A DNA stretch of 64,000 nt, taken from assembly GCF_003575975.1 (NCBI RefSeq), contig NZ_QQXK01000001.1:124001-188000 (forward strand). The letters are read 5' to 3'. Position numbers and translations under genes: made by a program. The stretch comes from Galactobacter valiniphilus (lineage in GTDB: Bacteria; Actinomycetota; Actinomycetes; Actinomycetales; Micrococcaceae). Shown piece after piece: positions 44,889-53,813 of the stretch (the stretch's first letter is position 1; each line of letters opens with the position of its first letter). Below the pieces are notes generated by a model. That model made no database searches, was not told the origin of the DNA, and worked only from the letters and a program-made list of their open reading frames with translations.

Positions 44889-45860
44889 TCAGCGCCCCGC
44901 GCGGCGCAGCGCCGCGTCCAGCTCCTCGAGCGCAGGGGCGGCCTGCGTCCGCCACAGGGTCTCCACGCGGGCATCGGCCCGCCCGGGGCCGCCGTTGATC
45001 ACGGAGACGTGCTGGCCGCGCTTCTGGGCGTCCAGGACAAAACGGTAGCCGGACATCACGGCGAGCGAGGAACCGACCACCAGGAGCGAGGTCGAGGCGG
45101 CCTTGAGCTCCTCGGCACGCTCGCGCGTGGGGGCTGGGACGTTCTCCCCGAAATAGACCACGGAGGGCTTGAGCCGGTCGGAGCCGCAGACCAGGCACCT
45201 GACGGTGTGGAAGCGGGCCACGGTGTCGGCGTCGAGGGAGACGTCGCCGTCGGCGTTGACGTCCAGCTCTCCAACCCTCGCCGTCACGGATTCCCGGTAC
45301 CCGGGGTTGACCTCCTCGAGCCGGCGCTCGAAGGACGCGCGCGGCTCCGCGTTGCCGCAGTCCAGGCACATCACGGAGCGCATGTCGCCGTGCAGCGCCA
45401 CCACATCGGTGGCGCCGGCGGCGGCGTGCAGCCCGTCGACGTTCTGCGTCACGATCCCGCTGAGGAGCCCGCGCCGCTGCCAATCGGCCACGATGTGGTG
45501 GGAGATGTTGGGCCTGGCTTGGCCCATGAGCCGGGTGCCCACGAATCCGCGGGCCCAGTAGCGCTGGCGCGCCTCGGGGTCCGCCTGGAACTCCTGGAAC
45601 GTCATGGGCCGCGAGCGCCGCAGGGAGCCCTGCGGGCCGCGGTAGTCGGGAATGCCGGAGTCCGTTGAAATGCCGGCACCTGTCAGCAGCAGCACGTTCC
45701 CCGCCAGGAGCTGTTCAAGCACGGCCTCTCGGGCCACCGCCGGCTCCGTGGGCTCGGCGGTGTGCTCCACGACGCGGTCCAGGCTGCGCAGCGCCGCCCG
45801 GTGAGCGGCGCTGAGGCGCTCGTCCTCGAACTGGGGCTGCGGATCGTGACGGCTTGGCAT
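44889..45860 (-). CDS. SIR2 family NAD-dependent protein deacetylase (sirtuin)
   Basis: 323 residues. NAD-binding VLLLTGAGISTDSGIPDYRGPQGSL (~60), catalytic TQNVDGLHAAAG and ALHGD with the general-base His, a Cys4 zinc site (VMCLDCG ... VRCLVCGSD), RLKPSVVYFGENVP and SLLVVGSSLAVMSGYR. A full-length class II/III-like bacterial sirtuin. A likely substrate in bacteria is acetylated Acs, whose gene is in this window. ATG at 45860 has AGGAG upstream; a longer frame (45899) is less likely. Confidence 0.93.
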   Translation of the reverse strand: MPSRHDPQPQFEDERLSAAHRAALRSLDRVVEHTAEPTEPAVAREAVLEQLLAGNVLLLTGAGISTDSGIPDYRGPQGSLRRSRPMTFQEFQADPEARQRYWARGFVGTRLMGQARPNISHHIVADWQRRGLLSGIVTQNVDGLHAAAGATDVVALHGDMRSVMCLDCGNAEPRASFERRLEEVNPGYRESVTARVGELDVNADGDVSLDADTVARFHTVRCLVCGSDRLKPSVVYFGENVPAPTRERAEELKAASTSLLVVGSSLAVMSGYRFVLDAQKRGQHVSVINGGPGRADARVETLWRTQAAPALEELDAALRRAGR

Positions 45861-46208
45861 CAAAGGCTCCTTCTGCACCGCTCGGACGCGGGCGACCATC
45901 TCAACGCCGGCGGCGGGGTCCAGATTCCCGCGGATCGCGCTGTCGGGAGCAGTCTCACACCCCAGCCGGCCGGCCTGCCCCCGGCGCGCCGCGTGGCGGG
46001 GAACGGCGCGCCCTCGGGCCTCGGCTACGCGCCCGGGCCCCGGCTACACCCCCGGGCCTCGGCCCCGCGCCTCCCCGGCCCCGCGCCCGGCGGTCAGCCG
46101 GGCGCCCACCCCGGCCACCCGCCGTCGTGCATCAGCGCCTGACCGGGGACGCGAAAGGGCCGCCCGAGATCGGGCGGCCCTCTTTCGCTTGCCTAGGAGC
46201 AAGGAGCG
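45861..46208. other. Intergenic region with 19-bp tandem repeats and a terminator
   Basis: No gene was found. Three imperfect 19-bp units starting CGGGCC[T/C]CGGC (46015, 46034, 46053) are followed by a copy of the GCCGTCGTGC motif (about 46120) and the hairpin at 46151-46188. Confidence 0.5.
46151..46188 (-). terminator. Terminator after the DUF3073 gene
   Basis: GCGAAAGGGCCGCCCG, loop AGAT, CGGGCGGCCCTCTTTCGC, with a 2-nt bulge. It lies 20 bp past the DUF3073 stop on the minus strand. Confidence 0.7.
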
Positions 46209-46442
46209 TCAACCGCGGCGCGGTTCGTCCTCGTCATCCTCGACATCGTACTTCGACGTGTACTCCGCGTACTCGTCATCCTCGTCGACCTCGTCGGCGG
46301 GTTCCACCCACTCGGTCGGCTGCGGATAACCCCCGCGGCTCCCCAGCTCTCGCTCGAGTGCATGCAGGTCTGTGCCCGGGGAGTAGTACTTCATCTCCCG
46401 GGCCTGCCGCGTCGCTTTTGCCTTCTGACGGCCGCGCCCCAT
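46209..46442 (-). CDS. DUF3073 family protein
   Basis: 77 residues. GRGRQKAKATRQAREMKYYSPGTDLHALERELG is the conserved start of DUF3073 proteins; the rest is a strongly acidic tail (EVDEDDEYAEYTSKYDVEDDEDE). A basic head with an acidic tail suggests a nucleic-acid or ribosome partner, but no function is established. ATG at 46442; a 9-residue longer frame has no better start. In many actinobacteria it lies next to purM; here a sirtuin and intergenic DNA separate them. Confidence 0.9.
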   Translation of the reverse strand: MGRGRQKAKATRQAREMKYYSPGTDLHALERELGSRGGYPQPTEWVEPADEVDEDDEYAEYTSKYDVEDDEDEPRRG

Positions 46443-46548
46443 GGCGTGACCCCCTTTTTCGCTCGACATCGGGGCAGGTCCCCCGTGTTAGCGGAAGAGG
46501 CCCCAATGGATGTGTAAATGTTCCGTGCTCCTAAGCGTACACGGTGAG

Positions 46549-46587
46549 GAAGGGCCGTCGGGGTGTGGCACACCCCGACGGCCCTTC
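46549..46587 (-). terminator. 19-bp palindromic terminator after clpB
   Basis: Arms 46549-46567 and 46569-46587 are exact reverse complements around a single base (core GGGCCGTCGGGGTGTG). It lies 14 bp past the clpB stop. The stem carries the GCCGTCGGG word of the dispersed motif. Confidence 0.8.
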
Positions 46588-46600
46588 GCTCAAAGCGGAC

Positions 46601-49264
46601 TCAGTCGACGATCTCGGCGTCGACCGGCTCCGAGCCGCCAACAGCCGCGCCGGAAGCCTGCGCGGAGGCCTCTCCGGCCGCGCCGCGGCTCACGCTGAGG
46701 CCGTGAGCGTCCTCCCCGGCCACGTCGACGACGACCTCGTCGCCGTCCACGATGTGACCGGCCAGCAGCTCCTTGGCGAGACGATCGCCGATCTCGCGCT
46801 GGACTAGGCGGCGCAGCGGTCGGGCGCCGTAGGCCGGGTCGTACCCGGTCAGGGCAAGCCACTCGCGGGCGGCGTCGGTGACCGTCAGGCGCAGGCGACG
46901 CTGCTTGAGGCGGTCGGCCAGCGAGGCGACCTGGATCTCCACGATGCGGCCCAGATCCTCGAGGGAGAGCGGGTCGAACATGATGACGTCGTCCAGGCGG
47001 TTCAGGAACTCCGGCTTGAACGCGGAGTTGACCACGTTCATGACGGCGTCCTTCTTGGCCTGCCCGTCCAGGGTCTGGTCCACGAGGAACTGCGAGCCCA
47101 GGTTGGAGGTCAGCACCAGGATGACGTTGCGGAAGTCCACGGTGCGGCCCTGGCCGTCGGTCAGGCGACCGTCGTCCAGCACCTGCAGGAGGATGTCGAA
47201 GACCTCCGGATGGGCCTTCTCCACCTCGTCCAGGAGCACCACGGAGTACGGGCGACGACGCACGGCCTCCGTCAGCTGGCCGCCCTCGTCGTAGCCCACG
47301 TAGCCCGGAGGGGCACCGACCAGGCGGGACACGGCGTGCTTCTCCGAGTACTCGCTCATGTCGATGCGGACCATGGCGCGCGGGTCGTCGAAGAGGAAGT
47401 CGGCCAGGGACTTCGCCAGCTCCGTCTTGCCTACGCCCGTGGGGCCGAGGAACAGGAAGGAACCCGTGGGGCGGTCCGGATCCGAGAGCCCAGCGCGGCT
47501 GCGACGGACGGCGTCGGAGACGGCCTCGACCGCGGCGTGCTGCCCAATGAGGTGCTCACCGAGGTGGTCCTCCATGCGCAGCAGCTTCTGCGACTCGCCC
47601 TCCATCATGCGGCCGGCGGGGATGCCGGTCCACGAGGAGATCACCTCGGCGATGTCGTCCGCCGTGACCTCGTCGGAGACCATGCGGTCCACCTTGTCGG
47701 CGTCGGCGTTCTGGTCGGCGGCGGCGATCTGCGCCTCCACCTGCGGGATCTCCCCGTACAGGATGCGGCTGGCCTCGCCCAGGTCGCCGGAGCGCTGGGC
47801 CACCTCGGCCTGGCTGCGCAGCTCGTCGAGCTTGGCGCGCAGGTCGCCGGCGCTGTTGAGCGAGGCCTTCTCGGCCTCCCAGCGGGCGGTGAGCCCGGCG
47901 AGCTCCTCCTTCTGGTTCGCCATCTCCTCGCGCAGCGCGGCGAGGCGCTCCACCGAGGCGGGATCGGTCTCACCCTCGAGAGCGAGCTCCTCCATGGTGA
48001 GGCGGTCAACGCTGCGGCGCAGGACGTCGATCTCCTCCGGCGCGGAGTCGATCTCCATGCGCAGGCGGGAGGCGGCCTCGTCCACGAGGTCGATGGCCTT
48101 GTCGGGGAGCTGACGGCCCGTGATGTAGCGGTCCGAGAGCGCGGCGGCGGCCACGAGCGCCGAGTCGGCGATGCCCACCTTGTGGTGCGCCTCGTAGCGC
48201 TCCTTCAGGCCGCGCAGGATCGCGATCGAGTCGTCGACCGACGGCTCGCCCACGTAGACCTGCTGGAAGCGGCGCTCCAGGGCGGGGTCCTTCTCGATGT
48301 TCTCGCGGTACTCGTCAAGCGTGGTGGCGCCGATGAGGCGCAGCTCGCCGCGGGCCAGCATGGGCTTGAGCATGTTGCCGGCGTCCATGGCGCCCTCGGA
48401 CGCACCCGCACCGACCACGGTGTGGATCTCGTCGATGAACGTGACAACCTGTCCGTCGGAGTCCTTGATCTCCTGGAGGACGGCCTTCAGGCGCTCCTCG
48501 AACTCGCCGCGGTACTTGGCGCCGGCGATCATGGCCCCGAGATCCAGCGAGATGAGGCGCTTGCCGCGTAGCGACTCGGGGACGTCCCCGGCCACCATGC
48601 GCTGGGCCAGGCCCTCCACGACGGCGGTCTTGCCGACGCCGGGCTCGCCGATGAGCACCGGGTTGTTCTTGGTGCGGCGCGAGAGCACCTGCACCACGCG
48701 GCGGATCTCCTGGTCGCGGCCGATGACCGGGTCAAGGTCGCCCGAGGCGGCCACGGCGGTCAGGTCGGTGCCGAACTTCTCGAGCGCCTCGAAGGTGCTC
48801 TCCGGGTCGGCGGTGTCCACCTTGCGGTCGCCGCGGACGGTGGCCATGGCGGCGTTGAGCGCCTCCACGGTGGCACCGGCTCCACGCAGGATCTCGCCGG
48901 CCTTGCCGGCATCGGACGCGAGGCCGATGAGCAGGTGCTCGGTGGAGACGTAAGAGTCACCGTTGCGCTCGGCGGCCTGCTGGGCAGCCGTGACGACCTG
49001 CAGCACGCCGCGCGAGAACTGGGCCTGAGCCACGGACGAGCCAGAGGACGAGGGCAGGGCCTTGATGGCCGCGGAGGCCTTGACTGAGACGTCGTCCGGA
49101 TCGGCGCCGGCGCCCTTGAGGAGCGCAACGGCCACCGACTGGCGCTGGTCCATGAGCGCCTTGAGCAGGTGAACGGGTTCCACCTGCGGGTTGCCCGCGG
49201 TGGAGGCATTGGTGCCGGCGGCCGAGAGGGCCTCCTGGCTCTTGGTGGTGAATTTGGCGTCCAC
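46601..49264 (-). CDS. clpB: ATP-dependent disaggregase ClpB
   Basis: 887 residues; rescues aggregated proteins with DnaK. N-domain (residues 1-~145; [28 protein letters not shown]), NBD1 Walker [16 protein letters not shown] (~205), the coiled-coil middle domain (~400-525), NBD2 [19 protein letters not shown] (~605) with [15 protein letters not shown], and [13 protein letters not shown] sensor region. A ~45-residue acidic/Ala/Gly tail extends beyond the usual end. GTG at 49264 with GAAAGGA upstream. A HAIR-type element lies 88 bp upstream, pointing to HspR repression. Confidence 0.97.
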   Translation of the reverse strand: MDAKFTTKSQEALSAAGTNASTAGNPQVEPVHLLKALMDQRQSVAVALLKGAGADPDDVSVKASAAIKALPSSSGSSVAQAQFSRGVLQVVTAAQQAAERNGDSYVSTEHLLIGLASDAGKAGEILRGAGATVEALNAAMATVRGDRKVDTADPESTFEALEKFGTDLTAVAASGDLDPVIGRDQEIRRVVQVLSRRTKNNPVLIGEPGVGKTAVVEGLAQRMVAGDVPESLRGKRLISLDLGAMIAGAKYRGEFEERLKAVLQEIKDSDGQVVTFIDEIHTVVGAGASEGAMDAGNMLKPMLARGELRLIGATTLDEYRENIEKDPALERRFQQVYVGEPSVDDSIAILRGLKERYEAHHKVGIADSALVAAAALSDRYITGRQLPDKAIDLVDEAASRLRMEIDSAPEEIDVLRRSVDRLTMEELALEGETDPASVERLAALREEMANQKEELAGLTARWEAEKASLNSAGDLRAKLDELRSQAEVAQRSGDLGEASRILYGEIPQVEAQIAAADQNADADKVDRMVSDEVTADDIAEVISSWTGIPAGRMMEGESQKLLRMEDHLGEHLIGQHAAVEAVSDAVRRSRAGLSDPDRPTGSFLFLGPTGVGKTELAKSLADFLFDDPRAMVRIDMSEYSEKHAVSRLVGAPPGYVGYDEGGQLTEAVRRRPYSVVLLDEVEKAHPEVFDILLQVLDDGRLTDGQGRTVDFRNVILVLTSNLGSQFLVDQTLDGQAKKDAVMNVVNSAFKPEFLNRLDDVIMFDPLSLEDLGRIVEIQVASLADRLKQRRLRLTVTDAAREWLALTGYDPAYGARPLRRLVQREIGDRLAKELLAGHIVDGDEVVVDVAGEDAHGLSVSRGAAGEASAQASGAAVGGSEPVDAEIVD

Positions 49265-49351
49265 GCTTGTCCTTTCTCCTCGTCTGGGGCCCGGCGGCGG
49301 GTGGCCGCGGGAGCGTGTCCAGCCGGGTCCCTTGCGGAGCCCGGATTCAAA

Positions 49352-49372
49352 CTTGAGTCTACTTCACTCAAC
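49352..49372. promoter_or_regulatory. HAIR element (HspR operator) upstream of clpB
   Basis: CTTGAGT-N7-ACTCAAC matches the HAIR consensus CTTGAGT-N7-ACTCAAG at 13 of 14 positions. hspR itself is not in this window. Confidence 0.8.
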
Positions 49373-49446
49373 TATGGAGTGACAGGAGATATTCCGGGCG
49401 GGGAGGTGAATTTCTGGGGACGCCTGAGCGGTGCGTTGAGGGACCG

Positions 49447-49452
49447 TACGCT
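49447..49452 (+). promoter_or_regulatory. -10 hexamer TACGCT, leaderless start
   Basis: TACGCT, 6 nt (GGGGCC), ATG at 49459. The same hexamer and spacing as at 11732. Confidence 0.45.
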
Positions 49453-49458
49453 GGGGCC

Positions 49459-49848
49459 ATGGAAGGCCAGAGTGAGGCGGGCAGGCTGGACCCGGGCGAC
49501 TCAATCCCCGTGCAATGCGGGGTGGACATCGACCTTGACGCCTTGCGCGGCGCTGACGTTATCGGCGAACTGGAGGCCAGAGGCGTCGGCCTGAACCGGT
49601 ACGCGCGAGATCTCCTCACGCGCTCCCAGGTCACCACCACCGAAACCCGGCGAATGCGCGTGCGACTCTTCACCGCCGCTCAGCTCGGCGCACGGAACGG
49701 GGGAACGTGGGCGCAGCTGCTGGCCGCCGGCCAGCGACTGGGGCTGGACCTGGTTCCCCTCGCCGCAGCACCAGTTCTACGGCTTGCGCTCATGGGACAG
49801 GCCGATGCAGACACGCTGCTGGCGTTCATGGCACCAGAGCGGCCGTAG
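49459..49848 (+). CDS. Hypothetical 129-residue protein
   Basis: No family recognised. VQCGVDIDLDALRGADVIGELEARGVGLNRYARDLLTRSQVTTTETRRMRVRLFTAAQLGARNGGTWAQLLAAGQRLGLDLVPLAAAPVLRLALMGQADADTLLAFMAPERP reads as a soluble alpha/beta protein in short pieces: an early acidic segment, Arg-rich middle and a hydrophobic helical end. The convergent neighbour arsC-like gene ends 9 bp away. Plausible coding by third-position GC and leaderless promoter; function unknown. It could be a small metabolic or toxin/antitoxin-like protein, but nothing shows this. Confidence 0.6.
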   Translation: MEGQSEAGRLDPGDSIPVQCGVDIDLDALRGADVIGELEARGVGLNRYARDLLTRSQVTTTETRRMRVRLFTAAQLGARNGGTWAQLLAAGQRLGLDLVPLAAAPVLRLALMGQADADTLLAFMAPERP

Positions 49849-49857
49849 CGACGCCAT

Positions 49858-50268
49858 TCAGTCAAGCTCGGCGAGCAGCGCCTCGACGTGGCGGCGGATG
49901 TCGGCCAAGACCAGGTCCATCCGCTCGCGCCCCTCGATCCCGCGCAGCGACGGCTCGTCGGTGATCCACCGCTCCACCGCCACGCCAGGCACCTCGGGAA
50001 GCAGCGCCTCCTCGCCAAGCACGACGACGCGATCAGCGCCGAGCATCATGGCTTCCGTGAGTTGCTTGGGGTGCTCACCGGCCACCGATGCTCCCGATTC
50101 CTCCAGCACCTGCACGGAGAGGCCGTTGAGCTTATCGCCGGGCTTCGTTCCCGCCGAGGTCACCCGCACGCGATCGCCGGCCAGTTGCCGCGCGAGAGCC
50201 GCGGCCATCTGGGACTGGCCGCCGTTCTTGACGCAGACGAACACGAGGGAGGGGCGGTCGGTGCTCAC
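49858..50268 (-). CDS. ArsC-like low-molecular-weight phosphatase family protein with altered P-loop
   Basis: 136 residues. FVCVKNGGQSQMAAALARQLAG aligns with the ArsC P-loop CVHNAGRSQMA, but the arginine of CX5R is Gln here and the His-Asn-Ala is Lys-Asn-Gly. SAGTKPGDKLN, ERWITDEPSLRGIEGRERMDLV complete the fold. From memory, an actinobacterial paralogue group has CVKNGGKSQM. It may still use mycothiol or may be non-catalytic. GTG start (50268) overlaps the arsR stop as GTGA: arsR and this gene form one operon. Confidence 0.82.
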   Translation of the reverse strand: MSTDRPSLVFVCVKNGGQSQMAAALARQLAGDRVRVTSAGTKPGDKLNGLSVQVLEESGASVAGEHPKQLTEAMMLGADRVVVLGEEALLPEVPGVAVERWITDEPSLRGIEGRERMDLVLADIRRHVEALLAELD

Positions 50269-50633
50269 TTGGACTCCTGCGGAATGAGGGCGGCGGACAG
50301 GAACTCGAGCGCGCCGGGCACCACGGAGTAGTAGGCCCAGACCCCGCGTTTCTCGCGGGAGAGTAAGCCGGCGTCCACGAGGATCTTCAGGTGGTGGGAC
50401 ACAGTAGGCTGGCCGAGATTCAGCGGTTCCTGGATGTCGCACACGCACGCCTCGTCGCCGGCGGACGAAGAGACGATGGACAGAATCTTCAGCCGGTTCG
50501 GGTCGGCCAGGGCCTTGAACTTGGCCGCTAGCGTCACGGCTTCGTCCTGTGTGAGCGCACCCGCACCCGGAGCCGGAGCACAGCAGGCCGCCTCCGCGAC
50601 CGCGGAGCTCGCACCGTTCAGTGTTGCCGTCAT
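50265..50633 (-). CDS. arsR: ArsR/SmtB family arsenical repressor
   Basis: 122 residues. Winged helix with FKALADPNRLKILSIV, metal-site EACVCDIQEPL (C-x-C in the recognition region, as in classical ELCVCDL) and LGQPTVSHHLKILVDAGLLSREKRG. A second pair EAACCAPA lies in the N-terminus and could add a third thiolate ligand. It should release DNA on As(III)/Sb(III). ATG at 50633 faces the ACR3 gene across the operator at 50662-50713. Confidence 0.93.
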   Translation of the reverse strand: MTATLNGASSAVAEAACCAPAPGAGALTQDEAVTLAAKFKALADPNRLKILSIVSSSAGDEACVCDIQEPLNLGQPTVSHHLKILVDAGLLSREKRGVWAYYSVVPGALEFLSAALIPQESK

Positions 50634-50661
50634 GACTTCAGTTCACCCCACCGATGAGAGA

Positions 50662-50713
50662 TTGACGAACGTCGATATCTAGGATCATACTCAAGACATC
50701 GATGTTCGTCGAT
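50662..50713. promoter_or_regulatory. ArsR operator pair in the arsR/acr3 divergent region
   Basis: TTGACGAACGTCGAT (50662-50676) and, inverted, ATCGATGTTCGTCGAT (50698-50713). The halves differ at 2 positions. The second half is next to the -10-like TATCCT (50715-50720) of the acr3 gene, so bound repressor would block it. Confidence 0.75.
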
Positions 50714-50724
50714 TTATCCTTGAG

Positions 50725-51852
50725 GTGATCCGCTTGGCGCAGCAGCGCGCCCAACCCACTCCCCCCGCCGCCGGGGCTATGAACGGCAGGTTGTCGAGCC
50801 TCGACCGGCTCCTGCCCGTCTGGATTTTGCTCGCCATGGCTGCGGGCCTCGCCCTGGGCAAGCTGGTCCCCGGCATCGGCTCGGCATTGGACTCCATCAA
50901 GGTCGCCGATGTCTCGCTGCCCATCGCCATCGGCCTGCTCGTGATGATGTACCCGGTCCTGGCGAAGGTCCGCTACAACGAAACCGGCGGGGTCCTCGGC
51001 GACAGGCGCCTCATGATCGCCTCTCTGCTCATCAACTGGGTCGCGGCACCCGCGTTCATGTTCGCGCTCGCCTGGGCCTTCCTCCCGGACCTGCCCGAGT
51101 ACCGCACCGGACTGATCATCGTTGGCCTGGCCCGCTGTATCGCGATGGTGCTGATCTGGAACGACCTCGCCTGCGGCGACCGCGAGGCGGCCGCCGTGCT
51201 CGTCGCCGTGAACTCCGTCTTCCAGGTCGTCGCCTTCGGCGCGCTTGGCTGGTTCTACCTGCAGATTCTCCCCGCCTGGCTGGGTCTGCCGACCACCTCG
51301 GCCGAGTTCTCGGTTTGGGCGATCATGCTCTCCGTGCTCGTCTTCCTGGGCATCCCCTTGCTGGCCGGCTACCTCACCCGCACCCTGGGCGAGAAGGCCA
51401 AGGGTCGCGCCTGGTACGAAGAGAAGTTCCTGCCCAAGCTCGGACCCTGGGCGCTCTATGGGTTGCTCTTCACGATCGTGATCCTGTTCGCGCTCCAGGG
51501 CGACGCGGTCCTATCCAAGCCGTGGGACGTGGCCCGCATCGTCCTGCCGCTCCTCGTGTACTTCGCCGTGGTGTTCTTCGCCGGACTCCTGCTCGGCCGC
51601 GCGCTTGGCCTGGGCTACGCCCGCTCCACGACCCTCGCCTTCACCGGTGCAGGCAACAACTTCGAACTGGCCATCGCCGTCTCGATCGCCACCTTCGGCG
51701 TGACGAGCGGCCAGGCCCTCGCCGGCGTCGTCGGCCCGCTCATCGAGGTCCCCGTCCTCGTGGCCCTCGTCTACGCGGCCCTCTGGCTGCGCCCCAAGCT
51801 CTTCGCTTCACCCGCCCCGGCCCCGGCCCCGCTCATCAAGGAGAACGCATGA
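50725..51852 (+). CDS. acr3: ACR3 family arsenite efflux permease
   Basis: 375 residues with ten predicted hydrophobic helices. The essential cysteine is in GLARCIAMVLIWNDLACGDREAA, the ACR3 signature; also GAGNNFELAIAVSIATFGVTSGQALAGVVGPLIEVPVLV. It exports As(III) after reduction by ArsC. GTG at 50725 is the longest start, but it lies only 4 nt after the -10-like TATCCT, so an ATG at 50779 (357 residues, GGGG upstream) is a good alternative. Stop overlaps arsC as ATGA. Confidence 0.92.
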   Translation: MIRLAQQRAQPTPPAAGAMNGRLSSLDRLLPVWILLAMAAGLALGKLVPGIGSALDSIKVADVSLPIAIGLLVMMYPVLAKVRYNETGGVLGDRRLMIASLLINWVAAPAFMFALAWAFLPDLPEYRTGLIIVGLARCIAMVLIWNDLACGDREAAAVLVAVNSVFQVVAFGALGWFYLQILPAWLGLPTTSAEFSVWAIMLSVLVFLGIPLLAGYLTRTLGEKAKGRAWYEEKFLPKLGPWALYGLLFTIVILFALQGDAVLSKPWDVARIVLPLLVYFAVVFFAGLLLGRALGLGYARSTTLAFTGAGNNFELAIAVSIATFGVTSGQALAGVVGPLIEVPVLVALVYAALWLRPKLFASPAPAPAPLIKENA

Positions 51853-52256
51853 ACGCGCCCAAGTCCACCGTCCTGTTCGTCTGCGTCCACAACGCCGGCC
51901 GCTCGCAGATGGCCGCCGGCTGGCTGCGCCACCTCGCCGGCGATCGCGTGGAGGTCCTCTCCGGCGGTTCCGCCCCCGGCGAGGGCATCAACCCCGTGGC
52001 CGTCGAGGCCATGCACGAGGTCGGCATCGACATCGCCGCCAACACCCCGCGGGCGCTGGCCACGGACGACGTCCGGGCCTCCGATGTGGTCATCACCATG
52101 GGCTGCGGCGACGCGTGCCCCATCTTCCCGGGCAAGCGCTACGAGGATTGGGAGCTGACCGACCCGGCTGGCCAGGGCATCGACACCGTCCGCGCCGTGC
52201 GCGACGACATCAAGGCCCGGGTCGAGGCGCTCGTCGCCGAGATCCTCCCCGCCTGA
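51849..52256 (+). CDS. arsC: Arsenate reductase, ArsC of the low-molecular-weight phosphatase type (mycothiol-dependent)
   Basis: 135 residues. P-loop VLFVCVHNAGRSQMAAG with the intact CX5R, SGGSAPGEGINPVAVEAM, ITMGCGDACP with two more cysteines and WELTDPAGQGIDTVRAVRDDI. Reduces arsenate to arsenite, in actinobacteria usually through a mycothiol adduct and mycoredoxin. It overlaps acr3 by 4 bp, so efflux pump and reductase are made together. ATG at 51849. Confidence 0.93.
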   Translation: MNAPKSTVLFVCVHNAGRSQMAAGWLRHLAGDRVEVLSGGSAPGEGINPVAVEAMHEVGIDIAANTPRALATDDVRASDVVITMGCGDACPIFPGKRYEDWELTDPAGQGIDTVRAVRDDIKARVEALVAEILPA

Positions 52257-52324
52257 GCCTCACCGCCGGGCACCACTCAAGCGCCGCCCAGCCGCACCAC
52301 CCCGAACACAGCACAGGAAAGCTC

Positions 52325-53629
52325 ATGACCCTCCAGATCAACGTCCCGCCCGCCGCCACCAACCCCCGCCTCACGGGCCTGCCCGTCGCGATCATCGGGG
52401 CGGGCCCCGTGGGCCTCGCCGCGGCGGCCGAGCTGCTGGAACGCGGCCAGAGCGTCGTCGTGCTGGAGGCCGGCCAGCGGGCCGGGGCCTCGATCGAGCG
52501 CTGGGGCCACACGCACTTCTTCTCCCCGTGGGAGTACGTGGTGAACGACGCCGCGACGCGGCTCCTGGAGCAGCACGGCTGGGAGGCGCCGGAGGCGGCC
52601 AAGAACCCCAGCGGCGCCGAATTCCTGCGCGACTACCTCCTGCCGCTCGCGCAGACCCCCGAGCTCGAGGCGGTCATCCGCTACGGCACCAGGGTCACCG
52701 GCGTGTCCAAGGAAGGCATGGACCGCACGCGCAGCGCCGGCCGCTCGCGCGCCCCGTTCCAGCTGCAGCTCTCCGAGTGCTGCGGGCAGCGCACGCTCAA
52801 TGCGCGGGCCGTCATCGACGCCTCGGGCACCTTCGAGCAGCCCAACTCAATCCTGTCCTCCGGCCTGTCCATCACCGACGCGGCGGCCGAGGCCCGCATC
52901 CTCGGCGCGCTGCCCGACGTGCTCGGCGCGGACCGCGAGCGCTTCGCCGGCCGCCACACGGTGGTCGTCGGCGCGGGCCACTCGGCCGCCAACACCCTGC
53001 TCAAACTCGCCAACCTGGTCCGCGCGAACGACGGCACGCGCGTCACGTGGGTGGTGCGCTCGGCGCGCCCCACGCGCGTCTATGGCTCGGCCGCGGACGA
53101 GCTCGAGGCCCGCGGCAAGCTCGGCACCGACCTGCAGGCGCTCGTCCGCGACGGCGTGATCGAGCTCGTGGATTCCTTCGAGATCGACCACGCGCGCGTG
53201 GCCGGGGACCAGCTTCACCTCGCCGGACGACGCCGCGGGGCCGGGTTCACGCTGGCCGCTGACCAGGCGGTCGCGGCCACGGGCTTCCGCCCCGAGCTGG
53301 GTTTCCTGCGCGAGACGCGCCTCGCGATGGACGACGTCGTGGAGGCGCCCCGCGCGCTGGCCGGGCTGATCGACCCCAACCTGCATTCGTGCGGCTCGGT
53401 GGAGCCGCACGGCGTCGCCGAGCTGGCGCACCCCGACGCCAACCTCTACATCGCCGGCATGAAGTCCTACGGACGCGCGCCGACGTTCCTGCTCCTGACG
53501 GGCTACGAGCAGGTCCGCTCGATCGCGGCCGACCTGGCCGGCAACCACGAAGCCGCGCGCCTGGTGCAGCTCGTGCTGCCGGAGACGGGCGTGTGCTCCA
53601 CGGACGCCGACGGCGGGTGCTGCTCCTGA
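52325..53629 (+). CDS. FAD/NAD(P)-binding oxidoreductase of the ars operon (ArsO-like) with cysteine-rich end
   Basis: 434 residues. FAD-binding VAIIGAGPVGLAAAAELLERG (~residue 20) and NAD(P)-binding HTVVVGAGHSAANTLLKLANL (~215), with SPWEYVVNDAATRLL and AATGFRPELGFL: a flavoprotein monooxygenase or thioredoxin-reductase-like fold. The end GVCSTDADGGCCS holds three cysteines spaced like a metal-thiol site. Follows arsC by 68 bp in the same direction. Such proteins are reported beside ars genes in actinobacteria, but the substrate is unproven. ATG at 52325. Confidence 0.82.
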   Translation: MTLQINVPPAATNPRLTGLPVAIIGAGPVGLAAAAELLERGQSVVVLEAGQRAGASIERWGHTHFFSPWEYVVNDAATRLLEQHGWEAPEAAKNPSGAEFLRDYLLPLAQTPELEAVIRYGTRVTGVSKEGMDRTRSAGRSRAPFQLQLSECCGQRTLNARAVIDASGTFEQPNSILSSGLSITDAAAEARILGALPDVLGADRERFAGRHTVVVGAGHSAANTLLKLANLVRANDGTRVTWVVRSARPTRVYGSAADELEARGKLGTDLQALVRDGVIELVDSFEIDHARVAGDQLHLAGRRRGAGFTLAADQAVAATGFRPELGFLRETRLAMDDVVEAPRALAGLIDPNLHSCGSVEPHGVAELAHPDANLYIAGMKSYGRAPTFLLLTGYEQVRSIAADLAGNHEAARLVQLVLPETGVCSTDADGGCCS

Positions 53630-53669
53630 CCCGGCACGGCCGGTCGCGGTGCCCCGGGGCCACGGCTCC

Positions 53670-53701
53670 GGGGCACCGGGACACCGGGGCACCGGGGCGA
53701 C
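53670..53701. repeat. 8-bp tandem repeat GGGRCACC after the ars operon
   Basis: GGGGCACC, GGGACACC, GGGGCACC and GGGGCGAC in tandem. Non-coding. Confidence 0.5.
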
Positions 53702-53813
53702 TGAGCGCAAAGCCTGTGGCCGATTCCCGCCAGCGCCCGGCGACTACCGGGGTCAGGCTGGAGGGTGAACCGGCCGCGGCCCGCGCGGCCGCCCTCCCAG
53801 GGAGCGTTCAGGC

